Below are positions 17,961-26,228 of a DNA stretch of 64,000 nt, in pieces. Made by a program: the position numbers and the translations under genes. Under the pieces are notes generated by a model, which had not been told where the DNA came from, did no database searches, and saw nothing but the letters and a program-made list of their open reading frames with translations. The DNA is taken from positions 2,108,001 through 2,172,000 of the forward strand of contig NZ_CP039292.1 in the NCBI RefSeq assembly GCF_004798665.1, in the 5' to 3' direction. Each line of letters opens with the position of its first letter. The first letter of the stretch is position 1. Source of the stretch: Actinomyces procaprae. Lineage in GTDB: Bacteria; Actinomycetota; Actinomycetes; Actinomycetales; Actinomycetaceae.

Positions 17961-18081
17961 TGTCCAGATTCGGCACAAACGAGGCCTCAGACCCTTACCG
18001 GCGGTTTCTGGATCGTTGGAATCATGCGGTTTTACGACCTGCACTCAGCAGCTCCGGCGGCGTTTGTGCCGATTCTGGACA
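17961..18081. repeat. 121-bp element bounded by 21-bp inverted repeats
   Basis: The left arm (17961-17981, begins TGTCCAGATTCGGCAC) and right arm (18061-18081) are reverse complements at 20 of 21 positions. The 79-bp interior has no ORF. No target-site duplication is evident. It could be a miniature transposable element or, because it precedes dapB, a large regulatory hairpin. A diverged single arm lies at 984-1004. Confidence 0.75.
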
Positions 18082-18090
18082 CTTTTCGGC

Positions 18091-18604
18091 TCAAGCGCCC
18101 GGGCGGCGCGGTCGTAGGCGGGCTTCGTAGGTACCAGTCAGTCCTGCCTGCTGGAGCACGTGCCCGGCGATGGCCCGCTTGAGCCCGGAGAGCCGGCGCC
18201 ATTCGGAAAGGCGCAGGACGGTGTCAAGGGCATACACGGTGAAGCGGTAGGTGTGGGTGGGTGGTACCGCGGGGAGACTTCGGCCCGCGGTACCGGTGCA
18301 GGCCGTAGGCGATCCCCTGGACTATCCCGGTGCCGGGACTGACACGACCCGGCGGGATGGCCCCGGGGATCAGCTCGCCCGCGGGAATGTTCCACGCCAC
18401 CCAGTGGGCCATGGTTCCGAACAACGGATGAGTCAGGTCCTCGAGCGTAACCGCCAGAGTCTTCGCGCGGTCATCCAGCCCTTGCAACCGCAGCTCCGGT
18501 GAGACGTCCTCACCGCGTCAGGTGTATCTCGTCTCGAAGCGACCGGCGTCATCAAAGCACTCCGAAGTGAGAATGAGTGTGGCGGCGGGATCAGGCGAAC
18601 TCAT
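18091..18604 (-). pseudogene. YbhB/YbcL (PEBP) family protein, disrupted
   Basis: Conceptual translation starts at ATG 18604, overlapping the M16 peptidase stop (ATGA). It gives LILTSECFDDAGRFETRYT, then TGA at codon 29 (18520-18518) where the family has Cys. The frame continues with GEDVSPELRLQGLDDRAKTL, MAHWVAWNIPAGE and YRGPKSPRG. A frameshift near 18255 is needed to reach YRFTVYALDTV and GHVLQQAGLTGTYEA before TGA at 18093-18091. PEBP proteins of this type are about 155-180 aa, small phospholipid/ligand-binding proteins. With a stop and a frameshift it is almost certainly inactive, yet the coupling to the peptidase remains. Confidence 0.85.
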
Positions 18605-19983
18605 GACTCGGCTCCGGTATGTCCGGCACCCGGTCCGACCACCACGCGGCAGCGCTCCTGGGCGGCGAGCTGGGCCGCCAGGGCGCGCACGTCGTCGGCG
18701 GTGACCGCGTCCAGGCGGCGCAGGTTCTCCTCCATGGAGCGCAGCCGGCCGGTGACCACCTCGGCGCGCCCCAGCCGCCCCATGCGCGCCAGGGAGTCCT
18801 CTCCCCCAAGCACCATGGAGCCGCGGATCTGCCCGCGGGCGCGCTCCAGCTCACGCGCGGTGACGCCGTCGGCGGCCAGCGACTCGAACTCACCGGCCAT
18901 GACGGTCAGCACCTCCTCGACGTCGCCGGGTGCGCAGCCGGCATACAGCCCGAAGGCTCCGGCCCCGGCGTAGGGGGTGTCGAAGGCGTAGGTGGAGTAG
19001 GCCAGACCGCGCTTCTCGCGGATCTCCTGGAATAGGCGCGAGGACATGCCGCCGCCGAGGATGGTGGTGAGCACGCTCATCGTCCAGCGGCGCTCGTCCA
19101 GCGCCGGAATCCCCTGGCAGGCGAGGTAGACGTGGGACTGCTCGGACTCCCGATTCACGGTGATGTCATGGACGGTCAGCTCGGCCATGGGCTCGGTCTC
19201 GAAGCGGCGCGGACGCGGGGCGACGGCGCCGGTGGTGTCCCAGCCGGCGGCGGCCAGGTCGGCGGCCACGCGCGCGCAGATCTCGTCGTGGTCGACGGCG
19301 CCGGCGGCCGCGACCACGAGCGTGTCGGAGGCGTAGGTCCGCTGGTAGTGCTCCCAGACGGCGTCGCGGGGCACGGCGGAGACGGTCTCGTAGGTGCCGC
19401 CGATGGGGCGCCCCAGCGGGGTGTGGTCACCGAAGGCGGCGCGGGCGAAGGCCTCCTGGGCGATTTCGGCGGGGTCGTCGGCGGCGTCGGCCAGCTCGGA
19501 GACGATCACGCCGCGCTCGGTCTCCACCTCGCCCGGGTCCAGGCGGGAGGAGGTGACCATGTCGGCGAGCACGTCCAGGGCGGTCAGGTCGTCCGGGCCG
19601 AGCACGCGGGCGTAGTAGGAGGTGTGCTCCTTGGAGGTGGCGGCGTTGGACTCCCCACCGATCATGTCGAAGGCCTCGGCGATGTCGTGGGCGGAGCGGG
19701 TGGCCGTGCCCTTGAACAGCAGGTGCTCCAGGAAGTGGGTGGAGCCCTCCTGGCCGGCGCGCTCGTCGCGGCTGCCGACGCCGAACCACATGCCCAGTGA
19801 GGCCGAGCGCAGCGCGGGCACGTGCTCGGTGATCACCCGCACCCCGCCGGGCAGGATCGAGCGGCGGATGGTGGCGCCGTCGTCAACCAGGTGGTGTTCG
19901 GTGCCGGGGGCGCCGGCGGGTGCGCGGTCGAGGGTGACTTCAGCGAAGTTGGTTTCGGGGCCGGTTGGGGCGGGAGTAATCAC
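18601..19983 (-). CDS. M16-family zinc metallopeptidase (mitochondrial processing peptidase-like)
   Basis: 460 aa. The inverted zinc motif HxxEH is present as THFLEHLLFKG near residue 83, with the third ligand Glu downstream in the ERGVIVSEL region. The C-terminal half has the R/Y pair region REKRGLAYSTYAF. Single-domain bacterial M16 peptidases cleave short peptides. In Actinobacteria this gene usually follows pnp, as here, suggesting co-evolution rather than a shared pathway. The start is GTG 19983. Three 23-bp tandem repeats and the pnp terminator lie immediately upstream, so it likely has its own promoter. Downstream it was coupled to the PEBP gene, now broken. Confidence 0.92.
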   Translation of the reverse strand: MITPAPTGPETNFAEVTLDRAPAGAPGTEHHLVDDGATIRRSILPGGVRVITEHVPALRSASLGMWFGVGSRDERAGQEGSTHFLEHLLFKGTATRSAHDIAEAFDMIGGESNAATSKEHTSYYARVLGPDDLTALDVLADMVTSSRLDPGEVETERGVIVSELADAADDPAEIAQEAFARAAFGDHTPLGRPIGGTYETVSAVPRDAVWEHYQRTYASDTLVVAAAGAVDHDEICARVAADLAAAGWDTTGAVAPRPRRFETEPMAELTVHDITVNRESEQSHVYLACQGIPALDERRWTMSVLTTILGGGMSSRLFQEIREKRGLAYSTYAFDTPYAGAGAFGLYAGCAPGDVEEVLTVMAGEFESLAADGVTARELERARGQIRGSMVLGGEDSLARMGRLGRAEVVTGRLRSMEENLRRLDAVTADDVRALAAQLAAQERCRVVVGPGAGHTGAES

Positions 19984-20000
19984 CGCACGAGCCTAGACGA

Positions 20001-20079
20001 CCGACCTCGGTACGTCAGATCTACCGACCTCGGTACGTCAGATCTACCGACCTCGGTACGTAAGATCTACCGACCTCGG
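20001..20079. repeat. 23-bp tandem repeat, 3.4 copies
   Basis: The unit begins CCGACCTCGGTACGT and ends AGATCTA. Copies are at 20001, 20024 and 20047, with a partial one at 20070, and only one internal mismatch. It lies between the pnp terminator and the M16 GTG, where iterated binding sites for a regulator would be expected. Slippage-prone, so copy number may vary among strains. Confidence 0.85.
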
Positions 20080-20086
20080 CGAGAGA

Positions 20087-20131
20087 GGGCCGGGCTCCGG
20101 CTGATCGTCGTGATCGCGCGGAGCCCGGCCC
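20087..20131 (-). terminator. Terminator of pnp
   Basis: A perfect 13-bp stem, GGGCCGGGCTCCG (20087-20099) with its complement at 20119-20131, and a 19-nt loop, begins 29 bp downstream of the pnp stop. No T-run follows, which is common in high-GC genomes. Confidence 0.75.
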
Positions 20132-20159
20132 CAGGTTGTCACCGGGTCAACCGGATCAG

Positions 20160-22559
20160 TCACTCCTCCTCGGAGGACTCCACGGTGCGCATGCGGCGGC
20201 GGCGCGGGCGGCGCTCACGGCGCTCGCCGTCCTCCTCGGTGCGCTCGCGGCGGCGGCGCGGGCGGCGCTCGCCGTCGCCCTCACCACGCTCGACGCGCTG
20301 CGCCTTGGCCTCATCCTCAGCGGCCTGCTGCTCCTCGTTGAGGACGGCGTGCAGGCTGAGTTTGCCGCGCTGGTCGATTTCGGCCAGCTCGACCTCGACC
20401 TTGTCGCCCACGCCCAGGACATCCTCGACGTTCTCCACGCGCTTGCCACCGACCAGACGGCGGATCTGCGAGACGTGCAGCAGGCCGTCCTTGCCGGGGG
20501 TCAGCGACACGAAGGCACCGAAGGTGGTGGTCTTCACAACCGTACCGACGAAGCGCTCACCGATCTCCGGCATCTGCGGGTTGGCGATGGCGTTCACGGC
20601 GTCGCGGGCGGCCTCGGCGGAGGGGCCGTCGGAGGCGCCGATGTAGATGGTGCCGTCGTCCTCGACCGTCAGCTCCGCACCGGTGTCCTCCTGGATCTGG
20701 TTGATCATCTTGCCCTTGGGGCCGATGACCTCACCGATCTTGTCCACCGGGATGTGCACCGTCAGCACGCGCGGCGCGGTGGGGGCCATCTCATCGGGAG
20801 AGTCGATCGCCTGGGCGAGGACGTCCAGGATGAACAGGCGGGCGTCGCGGGCCTGGGCCAGGGCACCGGCGAGCACGTCGGAGGGCAGGCCGTCCAGCTT
20901 GGTGTCCAGCTGCAGGGCGGTGATGAAGTCGCGGGTGCCGGCGACCTTGAAGTCCATGTCACCGAAGGCGTCCTCGCTGCCGAGGATGTCGGTGAGCGTG
21001 GCCCACTTGGTCTCGCCGTCGATCTCCTCGTGCATCAGGCCCATCGCGATGCCGGCCACCGGGGCGCGCAACGGCACGCCGGCGTTGAGCAGCGACAGGG
21101 TGGAGGCGCACACCGAGCCCATGGAGGTGGACCCGTTGGAGCCGAGCGCCTCGGAGACCTGACGGATGGCGTAGGGGAAGTCGTCGCGACTGGGCAGGAC
21201 CGGCACCAGGGCGCGCTCGGCCAGGGCGCCGTGGCCGATCTCGCGGCGCTTGGGGGCGCCGACGCGGCCGGTCTCACCGGTGGAGAAGGGCGGGAAGACG
21301 TACTGGTGCATGTAGCGCTTGTGCTTGATCGGCGACAGGTCGTCGATCTGCTGCTCCATGCGCAGCATGTTCAGGGTGGTCACGCCCATGATCTGAGTCT
21401 CGCCGCGCTCGAAGATCGCCGAGCCGTGCACCCGGGGCAGCACCTCGACCTCGGCGGCCAGGGTGCGGATGTCCTTCAAGCCGCGGCCGTCCATGCGCAC
21501 GCCCTCGGTGAGGGTGCGGTGGCGCACGAGCTTCTTGGTCACGGAGCGGAAGGCGGCCTTGAGGGCCTTGGCGTCCTCCTCGGCCGGGAAGGCCTCAGCC
21601 AGGTCGGCGAGTACCGCGTCACGCACGGCGTCGGTGGCCTCATCGCGGGCCTGCTTGCCCTCGGTGGCGATGGCGGCGGCCAGGTCGTGGGCCTGCGCGG
21701 CCTTCTCGACGGCGTCGTACTGCTCGTCGGTGTAGTCCAGGTAGAGGGGGAAGTCGGCGGTGGGCTTGGAGGCGTCCTTGGCGACCTCCAGCTGGGCCTC
21801 GCACAGCACCTTGATGTGCGGCTTGGCGGCCTCCAGGGCCTCGGCGACGACGGCCTCGGTGGGGGCGGTGGCGCCGGCGGCGATCAGGTCCCAGGCGTTC
21901 TCGGTGGCACCGGCCTCGACCATCATGATGGCGACGTCGCCGTCCTCCAGCACGCGCCCGGCCACAACCATGTTGAAGGTGGCGCGCTCGAGCTCGGAGT
22001 AGCGGGGGAAGGCCACCCAGTACCCGTCGATGAGCGCCAGGCGGGTGCCGGCGACGGGGCCGGAGAAGGGCAGGCCCGCGATCTGGGTGGACATGGAGGC
22101 CGCGTTGATGGCCAGGACGTCGTAGGCGTCGTCGGGGTGGATGGACAGCACGGTCTCAACCACCTGCACCTCGTTGCGCAGGCCCTTGACGAAGGAGGGG
22201 CGCAGCGGGCGGTCGATCAGGCGGCAGGCGAGGATGGCGGAGGTGCCGGCGCGGCCCTCGCGGCGGAAGAAGGAGCCGGGGATACGGCCGGCGGCGTACT
22301 GCCGCTCCTCCACGTCGACCGTGAGGGGGAAGAAGTCGAACTGGTCCTTGGGGTGCTTGCCCACGGTGGTGGCGGACAGGACGGTGGTCTCACCGTCCAG
22401 GTAGGCCATGGCGCTGCCGGCGGCCTGCTTGGCCAGGCGCCCGGTCTCGAAGCGGACCACCCGCTTGCCGAAGGGGCCGTTGTCGATCACGGCCTCGGCG
22501 GCCGTGACCTCGGGGTCGTCAAGGAACATATGTAGCGTGTCTCTTTCTGTGTCGATCAT
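20160..22559 (-). CDS. pnp: Polyribonucleotide nucleotidyltransferase (PNPase)
   Basis: 799 aa from ATG 22559. ATG 22529 is a plausible alternative, since homology starts at [13 protein letters not shown]. Two RNase PH domains are present (first with [11 protein letters not shown], second with [14 protein letters not shown] and GLMHEEIDG), then a KH domain ([18 protein letters not shown]) and an S1 domain ([20 protein letters not shown]). The C-terminus is an unusual Arg/Glu-rich tail with two runs of the form RRPRRRR, likely an RNA- or RNase E-binding extension. It performs phosphorolytic 3'-5' RNA decay. Normally directly downstream of rpsO, here separated by fucO on the other strand. Confidence 0.96.
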   Translation of the reverse strand: MIDTERDTLHMFLDDPEVTAAEAVIDNGPFGKRVVRFETGRLAKQAAGSAMAYLDGETTVLSATTVGKHPKDQFDFFPLTVDVEERQYAAGRIPGSFFRREGRAGTSAILACRLIDRPLRPSFVKGLRNEVQVVETVLSIHPDDAYDVLAINAASMSTQIAGLPFSGPVAGTRLALIDGYWVAFPRYSELERATFNMVVAGRVLEDGDVAIMMVEAGATENAWDLIAAGATAPTEAVVAEALEAAKPHIKVLCEAQLEVAKDASKPTADFPLYLDYTDEQYDAVEKAAQAHDLAAAIATEGKQARDEATDAVRDAVLADLAEAFPAEEDAKALKAAFRSVTKKLVRHRTLTEGVRMDGRGLKDIRTLAAEVEVLPRVHGSAIFERGETQIMGVTTLNMLRMEQQIDDLSPIKHKRYMHQYVFPPFSTGETGRVGAPKRREIGHGALAERALVPVLPSRDDFPYAIRQVSEALGSNGSTSMGSVCASTLSLLNAGVPLRAPVAGIAMGLMHEEIDGETKWATLTDILGSEDAFGDMDFKVAGTRDFITALQLDTKLDGLPSDVLAGALAQARDARLFILDVLAQAIDSPDEMAPTAPRVLTVHIPVDKIGEVIGPKGKMINQIQEDTGAELTVEDDGTIYIGASDGPSAEAARDAVNAIANPQMPEIGERFVGTVVKTTTFGAFVSLTPGKDGLLHVSQIRRLVGGKRVENVEDVLGVGDKVEVELAEIDQRGKLSLHAVLNEEQQAAEDEAKAQRVERGEGDGERRPRRRRERTEEDGERRERRPRRRRMRTVESSEEE

Positions 22560-22881
22560 TCGGCCGACCGTGGCCTTCGATCGAGGCCCACGGAGCTGCG
22601 CACACGCTGGTCCGGAGGCCACCACCGAAAACCGACGGGCCGTGCCGTCCGGCCGCCGAGTCCATCCCGGCCACCGGGTCCGCTAGATCCTACCGTTCCG
22701 CCGTGTTCCGCGGGAGCACCGGACGCGGGGGACGACGTGAAATAGAACGCGCCGACGCCCCGGGACCTTCGGGCCTTACATCTGAGGAGATCCTCATGAA
22801 ATCGTTTCAAACATGGAGGCGGGCCCAAGACGGCCCCGCATCCAACCCCACACGGCAAGCTGCACCAAGGGAGAGTGCTCA
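22560..22881. other. Divergent gap pnp / fucO
   Basis: 322 bp holding the pnp leader and the fucO promoter. Apart from the dyad at 22797-22809 I see no gene or repeat. Confidence 0.5.
22797..22809 (+). promoter_or_regulatory. LacI/cre-like operator upstream of fucO
   Basis: TGAAA-TCG-TTTCA forms a symmetric site 72 bp before the fucO start. LacI-family and CcpA-like regulators bind TGAAA..TTTCA dyads around a central CG. The odd spacing deviates from the usual consensus. Regulation by a sugar-responsive repressor is inferred. Confidence 0.4.
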
Positions 22882-24033
22882 ATGACCTACCGCATGATCT
22901 TCAACCAGACCGGCTACTTCGGACGCGGCGCCATCGCCAACATCCCCACCGAGATCACCGCCCGTGGGCTGAGCAAGGCCTTCATCGTCACCGACCCGGT
23001 CCTGGCGGAGAACGGCACCGCCACGCGCATCACCGACCTGCTCGACGGCGCCGGCATCGCCTGGGAGATCTTCTCCGACGTCGTGCCCAACCCGCCGGTG
23101 GAGAAGGTCCAGGCCGGCCTGGCCGCCTTCCGTGACTCCGGTGCCGACATCCTCATCGGCCTGGGCGGCGGCAGCCCGCAGGACACCTGCAAGGCGATCT
23201 CGGTGATCGCCACCAACCCCGAGTTCGAGGACGTGCTCAGCCTGGAGGGCGCCTCCCCCACGAAGCACCCGGGCACGCCCATCATCGGGGTGCCCACCAC
23301 CGCGGGCACGGCCTCGGAGACCACCATCAACTACGTCATCACCGACACCGCGAACCAGCGCAAGTTCGTCTGCGTGGACCCGCACGACATCCCGGTGATC
23401 GCCGTAGTGGATCCCGACCTCATGGACGGCATGCCGCGTGGGCTGAAGGTCGCCACCGGCCTGGACGCCCTCACCCACGCCATCGAGGGCTACATCACCC
23501 CCGGCGCCTGGGAGCTGTCCGACGCCCTGTGCCTGCGCTCCATCCAGATGATCGCCAAGAACCTGCGCAAGGCCGCCGAGGGTGACGCCGACGCCGTGGA
23601 GCAGATGGGACTGGCCGCCTACATAAACGGCATGGCCTACTCCAACGTGGGCCTGGGCCTCGTGCACGGCATGGCGCACCCGCTGGGCGGACGCTACAAC
23701 GCCCCGCACGGGGTGGCCAATGGCATTCTGCTGGCTCCGATCATGGCCTTCAACGCCGAGTACACCGGCGAGAAGTACCGCGACATCGCCGAGGCCTTCG
23801 GCGTGGCCGACGCCCAGACCATGCCGCTGGACCAGGCGCGCCAGGCCGCCGTCGACGCCGTCGCCCAGCTGACCCGCGACCTGGGCAACCCCACCCGCAT
23901 CAGCGAGGTGGGCGTGGACGAGTCCGGCATCGCCGCGCTCACCGAGGACGCCTTCGCCGACGTGTGCACGCCCGGCAACCCGCGCCCGGCAACCCGCGAG
24001 GACATTGAGACGCTGTACCGCTCACTGCTGTGA
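22882..24033 (+). CDS. fucO: Iron-containing alcohol dehydrogenase, lactaldehyde reductase type
   Basis: 383 aa. Group III Fe-dependent dehydrogenase. NAD-binding GGGSPQDTCKAI, metal ligands in DALTHAIEGY and GLVHGMAHPLGG then YNAPHG, and the opening YRMIFNQTGYFGRGAI, typical of FucO. It would interconvert lactaldehyde and 1,2-propanediol in fucose/rhamnose fermentation. No other deoxy-sugar gene is nearby, so a broader aldehyde-reductase role is possible. ATG 22882 follows AAGGGAGAG. It is inserted between the normally adjacent rpsO and pnp, in reverse orientation. Confidence 0.88.
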   Translation: MTYRMIFNQTGYFGRGAIANIPTEITARGLSKAFIVTDPVLAENGTATRITDLLDGAGIAWEIFSDVVPNPPVEKVQAGLAAFRDSGADILIGLGGGSPQDTCKAISVIATNPEFEDVLSLEGASPTKHPGTPIIGVPTTAGTASETTINYVITDTANQRKFVCVDPHDIPVIAVVDPDLMDGMPRGLKVATGLDALTHAIEGYITPGAWELSDALCLRSIQMIAKNLRKAAEGDADAVEQMGLAAYINGMAYSNVGLGLVHGMAHPLGGRYNAPHGVANGILLAPIMAFNAEYTGEKYRDIAEAFGVADAQTMPLDQARQAAVDAVAQLTRDLGNPTRISEVGVDESGIAALTEDAFADVCTPGNPRPATREDIETLYRSLL

Positions 24034-24234
24034 GCCGTGCCGAGCGCGCCGATACCGATCGGTAGGCAGCGGCGCCCCCTGCGGCAGCGGGCTATCGGCA
24101 TGAGTCACACACCGCGCTGCGTCTAGTACACGAGTTCCCTTCAAAGTCACGTGTTTTGGAGGTCTGTACGGGTTCCGTGCAAGTATGCGGGCTCTTCGTG
24201 TTCGACAGGGTGTGGTGCGGGTCGCCCCGTGGGC

Positions 24235-24387
24235 GACGGTTCGGCACTTCACGTGACGGTTCGGCACTTGACTCGGACGCTTCGGCACTTGTGGCGACGG
24301 TTCGTACCCCGGGGTGCCGAACCGTCGAGAAGAAGTACGAACCGTCCTCCTGAAGGTACGAACCGTCAGGTGAAGGTACGAACCCTC
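24235..24387. repeat. Phased mirror-repeat cluster (4 forward + 4 reverse copies)
   Basis: Forward units GACGGTTCGGCACTT start at 24235, 24255, 24276 (one base variant) and 24296 (diverged 3' half). Reverse units related to TACGAACCGTC lie at about 24316, 24336, 24357 and 24377. Spacing is 20, 21, 20 bp on both sides of the central switch. It sits between convergent fucO and rpsO, so both transcripts would run into it and could fold it into a long imperfect hairpin. Confidence 0.85.
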
Positions 24388-24475
24388 AGCCCGCCCCGCC
24401 GGAGCGGGCACCGCGGGGCTAGGTGCGAGATCAATTCGCCCAGAATCCCGCAACGCATGGACGCACAACCACCAC

Positions 24476-24518
24476 GCATCGGGCCCCGGTCTCCACAGTG
24501 GAGACCGGGGCCCGATGC
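24476..24518. terminator. Rho-independent-type terminator between rpsO and fucO
   Basis: A perfect 19-bp stem, GCATCGGGCCCCGGTCTCC with its complement at 24500-24518, and a 5-nt loop, starts 22 bp past the rpsO stop. Symmetric, so it can serve both converging transcripts. Confidence 0.85.
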
Positions 24519-24539
24519 TCAGTCCTGGATCGCTACCGC

Positions 24540-24809
24540 TCAGCGGCGGATGCCGAGGCGGGCGATGAGCTTGCGGTAGCGCTCGATGTCCTCGCGCTCG
24601 AGGTAGTCCAGCAGGCGGCGGCGCTTACCGATCAGCAGGTACAGGCCGCGCCGCGAGTGGTGGTCGTGGTTGTGCGACTTGAAGTGCTCGGTCAGGTTGG
24701 AGATCCGCTCGGACAGGATGGCGACCTGGACCTCCGGGGAGCCGGTGTCGCCCTCGTGGGTGGCGTACTCGGCAATGAGCTCCTGCTTGCGCTCGGGGGA
24801 AATCGACAC
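24540..24809 (-). CDS. rpsO: 30S ribosomal protein S15
   Basis: 89 aa, the standard length. It contains [39 protein letters not shown] and a C-terminal LIARLGIRR, all invariant S15 features. It binds the 16S rRNA central domain early in assembly. ATG 24809, then a strong terminator after the stop. In most Actinobacteria pnp follows directly. Here the order is broken by fucO. Confidence 0.98.
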   Translation of the reverse strand: MSISPERKQELIAEYATHEGDTGSPEVQVAILSERISNLTEHFKSHNHDHHSRRGLYLLIGKRRRLLDYLEREDIERYRKLIARLGIRR

Positions 24810-25073
24810 GATGACTCCTGATTCTCGTTGCGCGGAGCGCCGGGGCTGGTTCTCCCGGGCTTGACACGTCCGCGGCCGATCGACGGCTGGGCAACCCTAT
24901 CAGCCGCGTACCGCCCATCCCGCCCCGTCGCCGGTGGCATCGAGCACACGTTTCAGCCCGCAGACCCTCCCCGGCTGCTAACCTGTTGTTCCTCAGATCA
25001 CTCACCCTGCATTCTGTTTCTCCGCCCCGTCATCGTCTCACCCTCTCCCTTTGACTGTCCCCGAGGAGTCCCC

Positions 25074-26144
25074 ATGTCCCGTCCTACGCCATACGCGCCG
25101 TCGCCCTCACGCCGCCTGCTTTCGCTCGCCTGCCTGCTGACCGCCGCATTCACGGCACTCGCGTCCCTAGCCATTGCCGGATGCGGCTCCCGTCAGTCCG
25201 CATCGACCTCGACCGCATCCGCGGTACCGGGGTGCGCCCGCACGCTTTCAGGAACGCAGACCGTTGACGTCGCCTTCGAGGGCCAGACGTACCCGGTGCG
25301 AGTGCATGTGCCCGACGGCGCCGACTCCACCACTCCCCTCGCCCTGGTGCTGGACCTGCACGGATCGAACTCCAACGGCGTCTCCCAGGCACAGATCAGT
25401 GGCCTGGACGCGGTGGCCGACGCCGACGACGAGGGCTTCGTCGTCGCCGAGCCGACCGCCGCGATCGCGCTGGAGACCGATGAGCCGCTGCCCGACGGCA
25501 ACTGGGCCTGGAATGTGCCCGGCGTGCCCACCACGGCGGGCGAGTACCCCGCCGAGGACGCCCGCGACGACGTCGCCTTCCTCGCCGCCGTCGTCAGCAC
25601 ACTGACGGAGCAGGCCTGTGTAGACACCGACCGCGTCTACGCGACCGGCTACTCCGGCGGCGGCCGCATGGCCAGCGCCCTGGCCTGTGAGCACCCCGAC
25701 CTGATCGCCGCCATCGCACCCGTGGCAGGGCTGCGTGCCGGCCGGACCGCCGCCGACTCCACGGCCACACTCGACCCCACCACCTGCACCCCGGCACAGC
25801 CGGTCTCCGTACTGACATTCCACGGAACCGACGACGTCGTCAACCCCTATGACGGCAACGACGACGCCCGCTGGGGCTACGGCGTCGAGGCGGCTGTGAG
25901 CGGATGGGCGCAGCTGGACGGCTGCACCGTCGAGCCCACCACCGAGCCTGTCAGCGACCACGTGACCCTGACCCGCTACGACTCCTGCACGGACGGCGCC
26001 GAGGTGGAGCTGTACACAGTTGACGCCGGCGGTCACACCTGGCCGGGCACGAGCGTGGACCTGTCCGCCCTGGGCACGATCACCCAGGAGATCAACGCCT
26101 CGCAGCTGATGTGGGAGTTCTTCGCCTCCCACCCCCGCCAGTGA
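25074..26144 (+). CDS. Lipoprotein esterase/polyhydroxybutyrate depolymerase-like hydrolase
   Basis: 356 aa. N-terminal Arg-rich segment, hydrophobic core and lipobox LAIAGC predict a lipoprotein anchored at the outer face of the membrane. The alpha/beta-hydrolase core shows VLDLHGSNSNG (oxyanion region), the nucleophile elbow ATGYSGGGRMAS, an Asp region near SVLTFHGTDDVVNPY, and the catalytic His in AGGHTWPG. This is the LpqC / PHB-depolymerase / feruloyl-esterase group. The natural ester is unknown. ATG 25074 follows CGAGGAG. It is divergent from rpsO and convergent with ribF, interrupting the usual ribF-rpsO neighbourhood. Confidence 0.85.
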   Translation: MSRPTPYAPSPSRRLLSLACLLTAAFTALASLAIAGCGSRQSASTSTASAVPGCARTLSGTQTVDVAFEGQTYPVRVHVPDGADSTTPLALVLDLHGSNSNGVSQAQISGLDAVADADDEGFVVAEPTAAIALETDEPLPDGNWAWNVPGVPTTAGEYPAEDARDDVAFLAAVVSTLTEQACVDTDRVYATGYSGGGRMASALACEHPDLIAAIAPVAGLRAGRTAADSTATLDPTTCTPAQPVSVLTFHGTDDVVNPYDGNDDARWGYGVEAAVSGWAQLDGCTVEPTTEPVSDHVTLTRYDSCTDGAEVELYTVDAGGHTWPGTSVDLSALGTITQEINASQLMWEFFASHPRQ

Positions 26145-26199
26145 CGACTCGCGCCGGGCACCGCGAGGCCTGACGACTCGCGTCGGGCACCGCGAGGCC
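26142..26199. repeat. 29-bp tandem duplication at the esterase/ribF junction
   Basis: Two copies (26142-26170, 26171-26199) beginning TGACGACTCGCG and ending GGGCACCGCGAGGCC differ at one base. The first copy supplies the esterase stop codon. GGGCACCGCGAGGC recurs near 52001. Confidence 0.75.
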
Positions 26200-26228
26200 G
26201 GCGTCAACGGCGCCCGCTGGCCGTTCGG

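Larger units (their letters stand above)
24034..24539. other. Convergent gap fucO / rpsO
   Basis: 506 bp that hold the phased repeat cluster and the strong terminator described separately. I see no coding capacity. The stretch 24070-24230 shows nothing recognisable. Confidence 0.6.
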
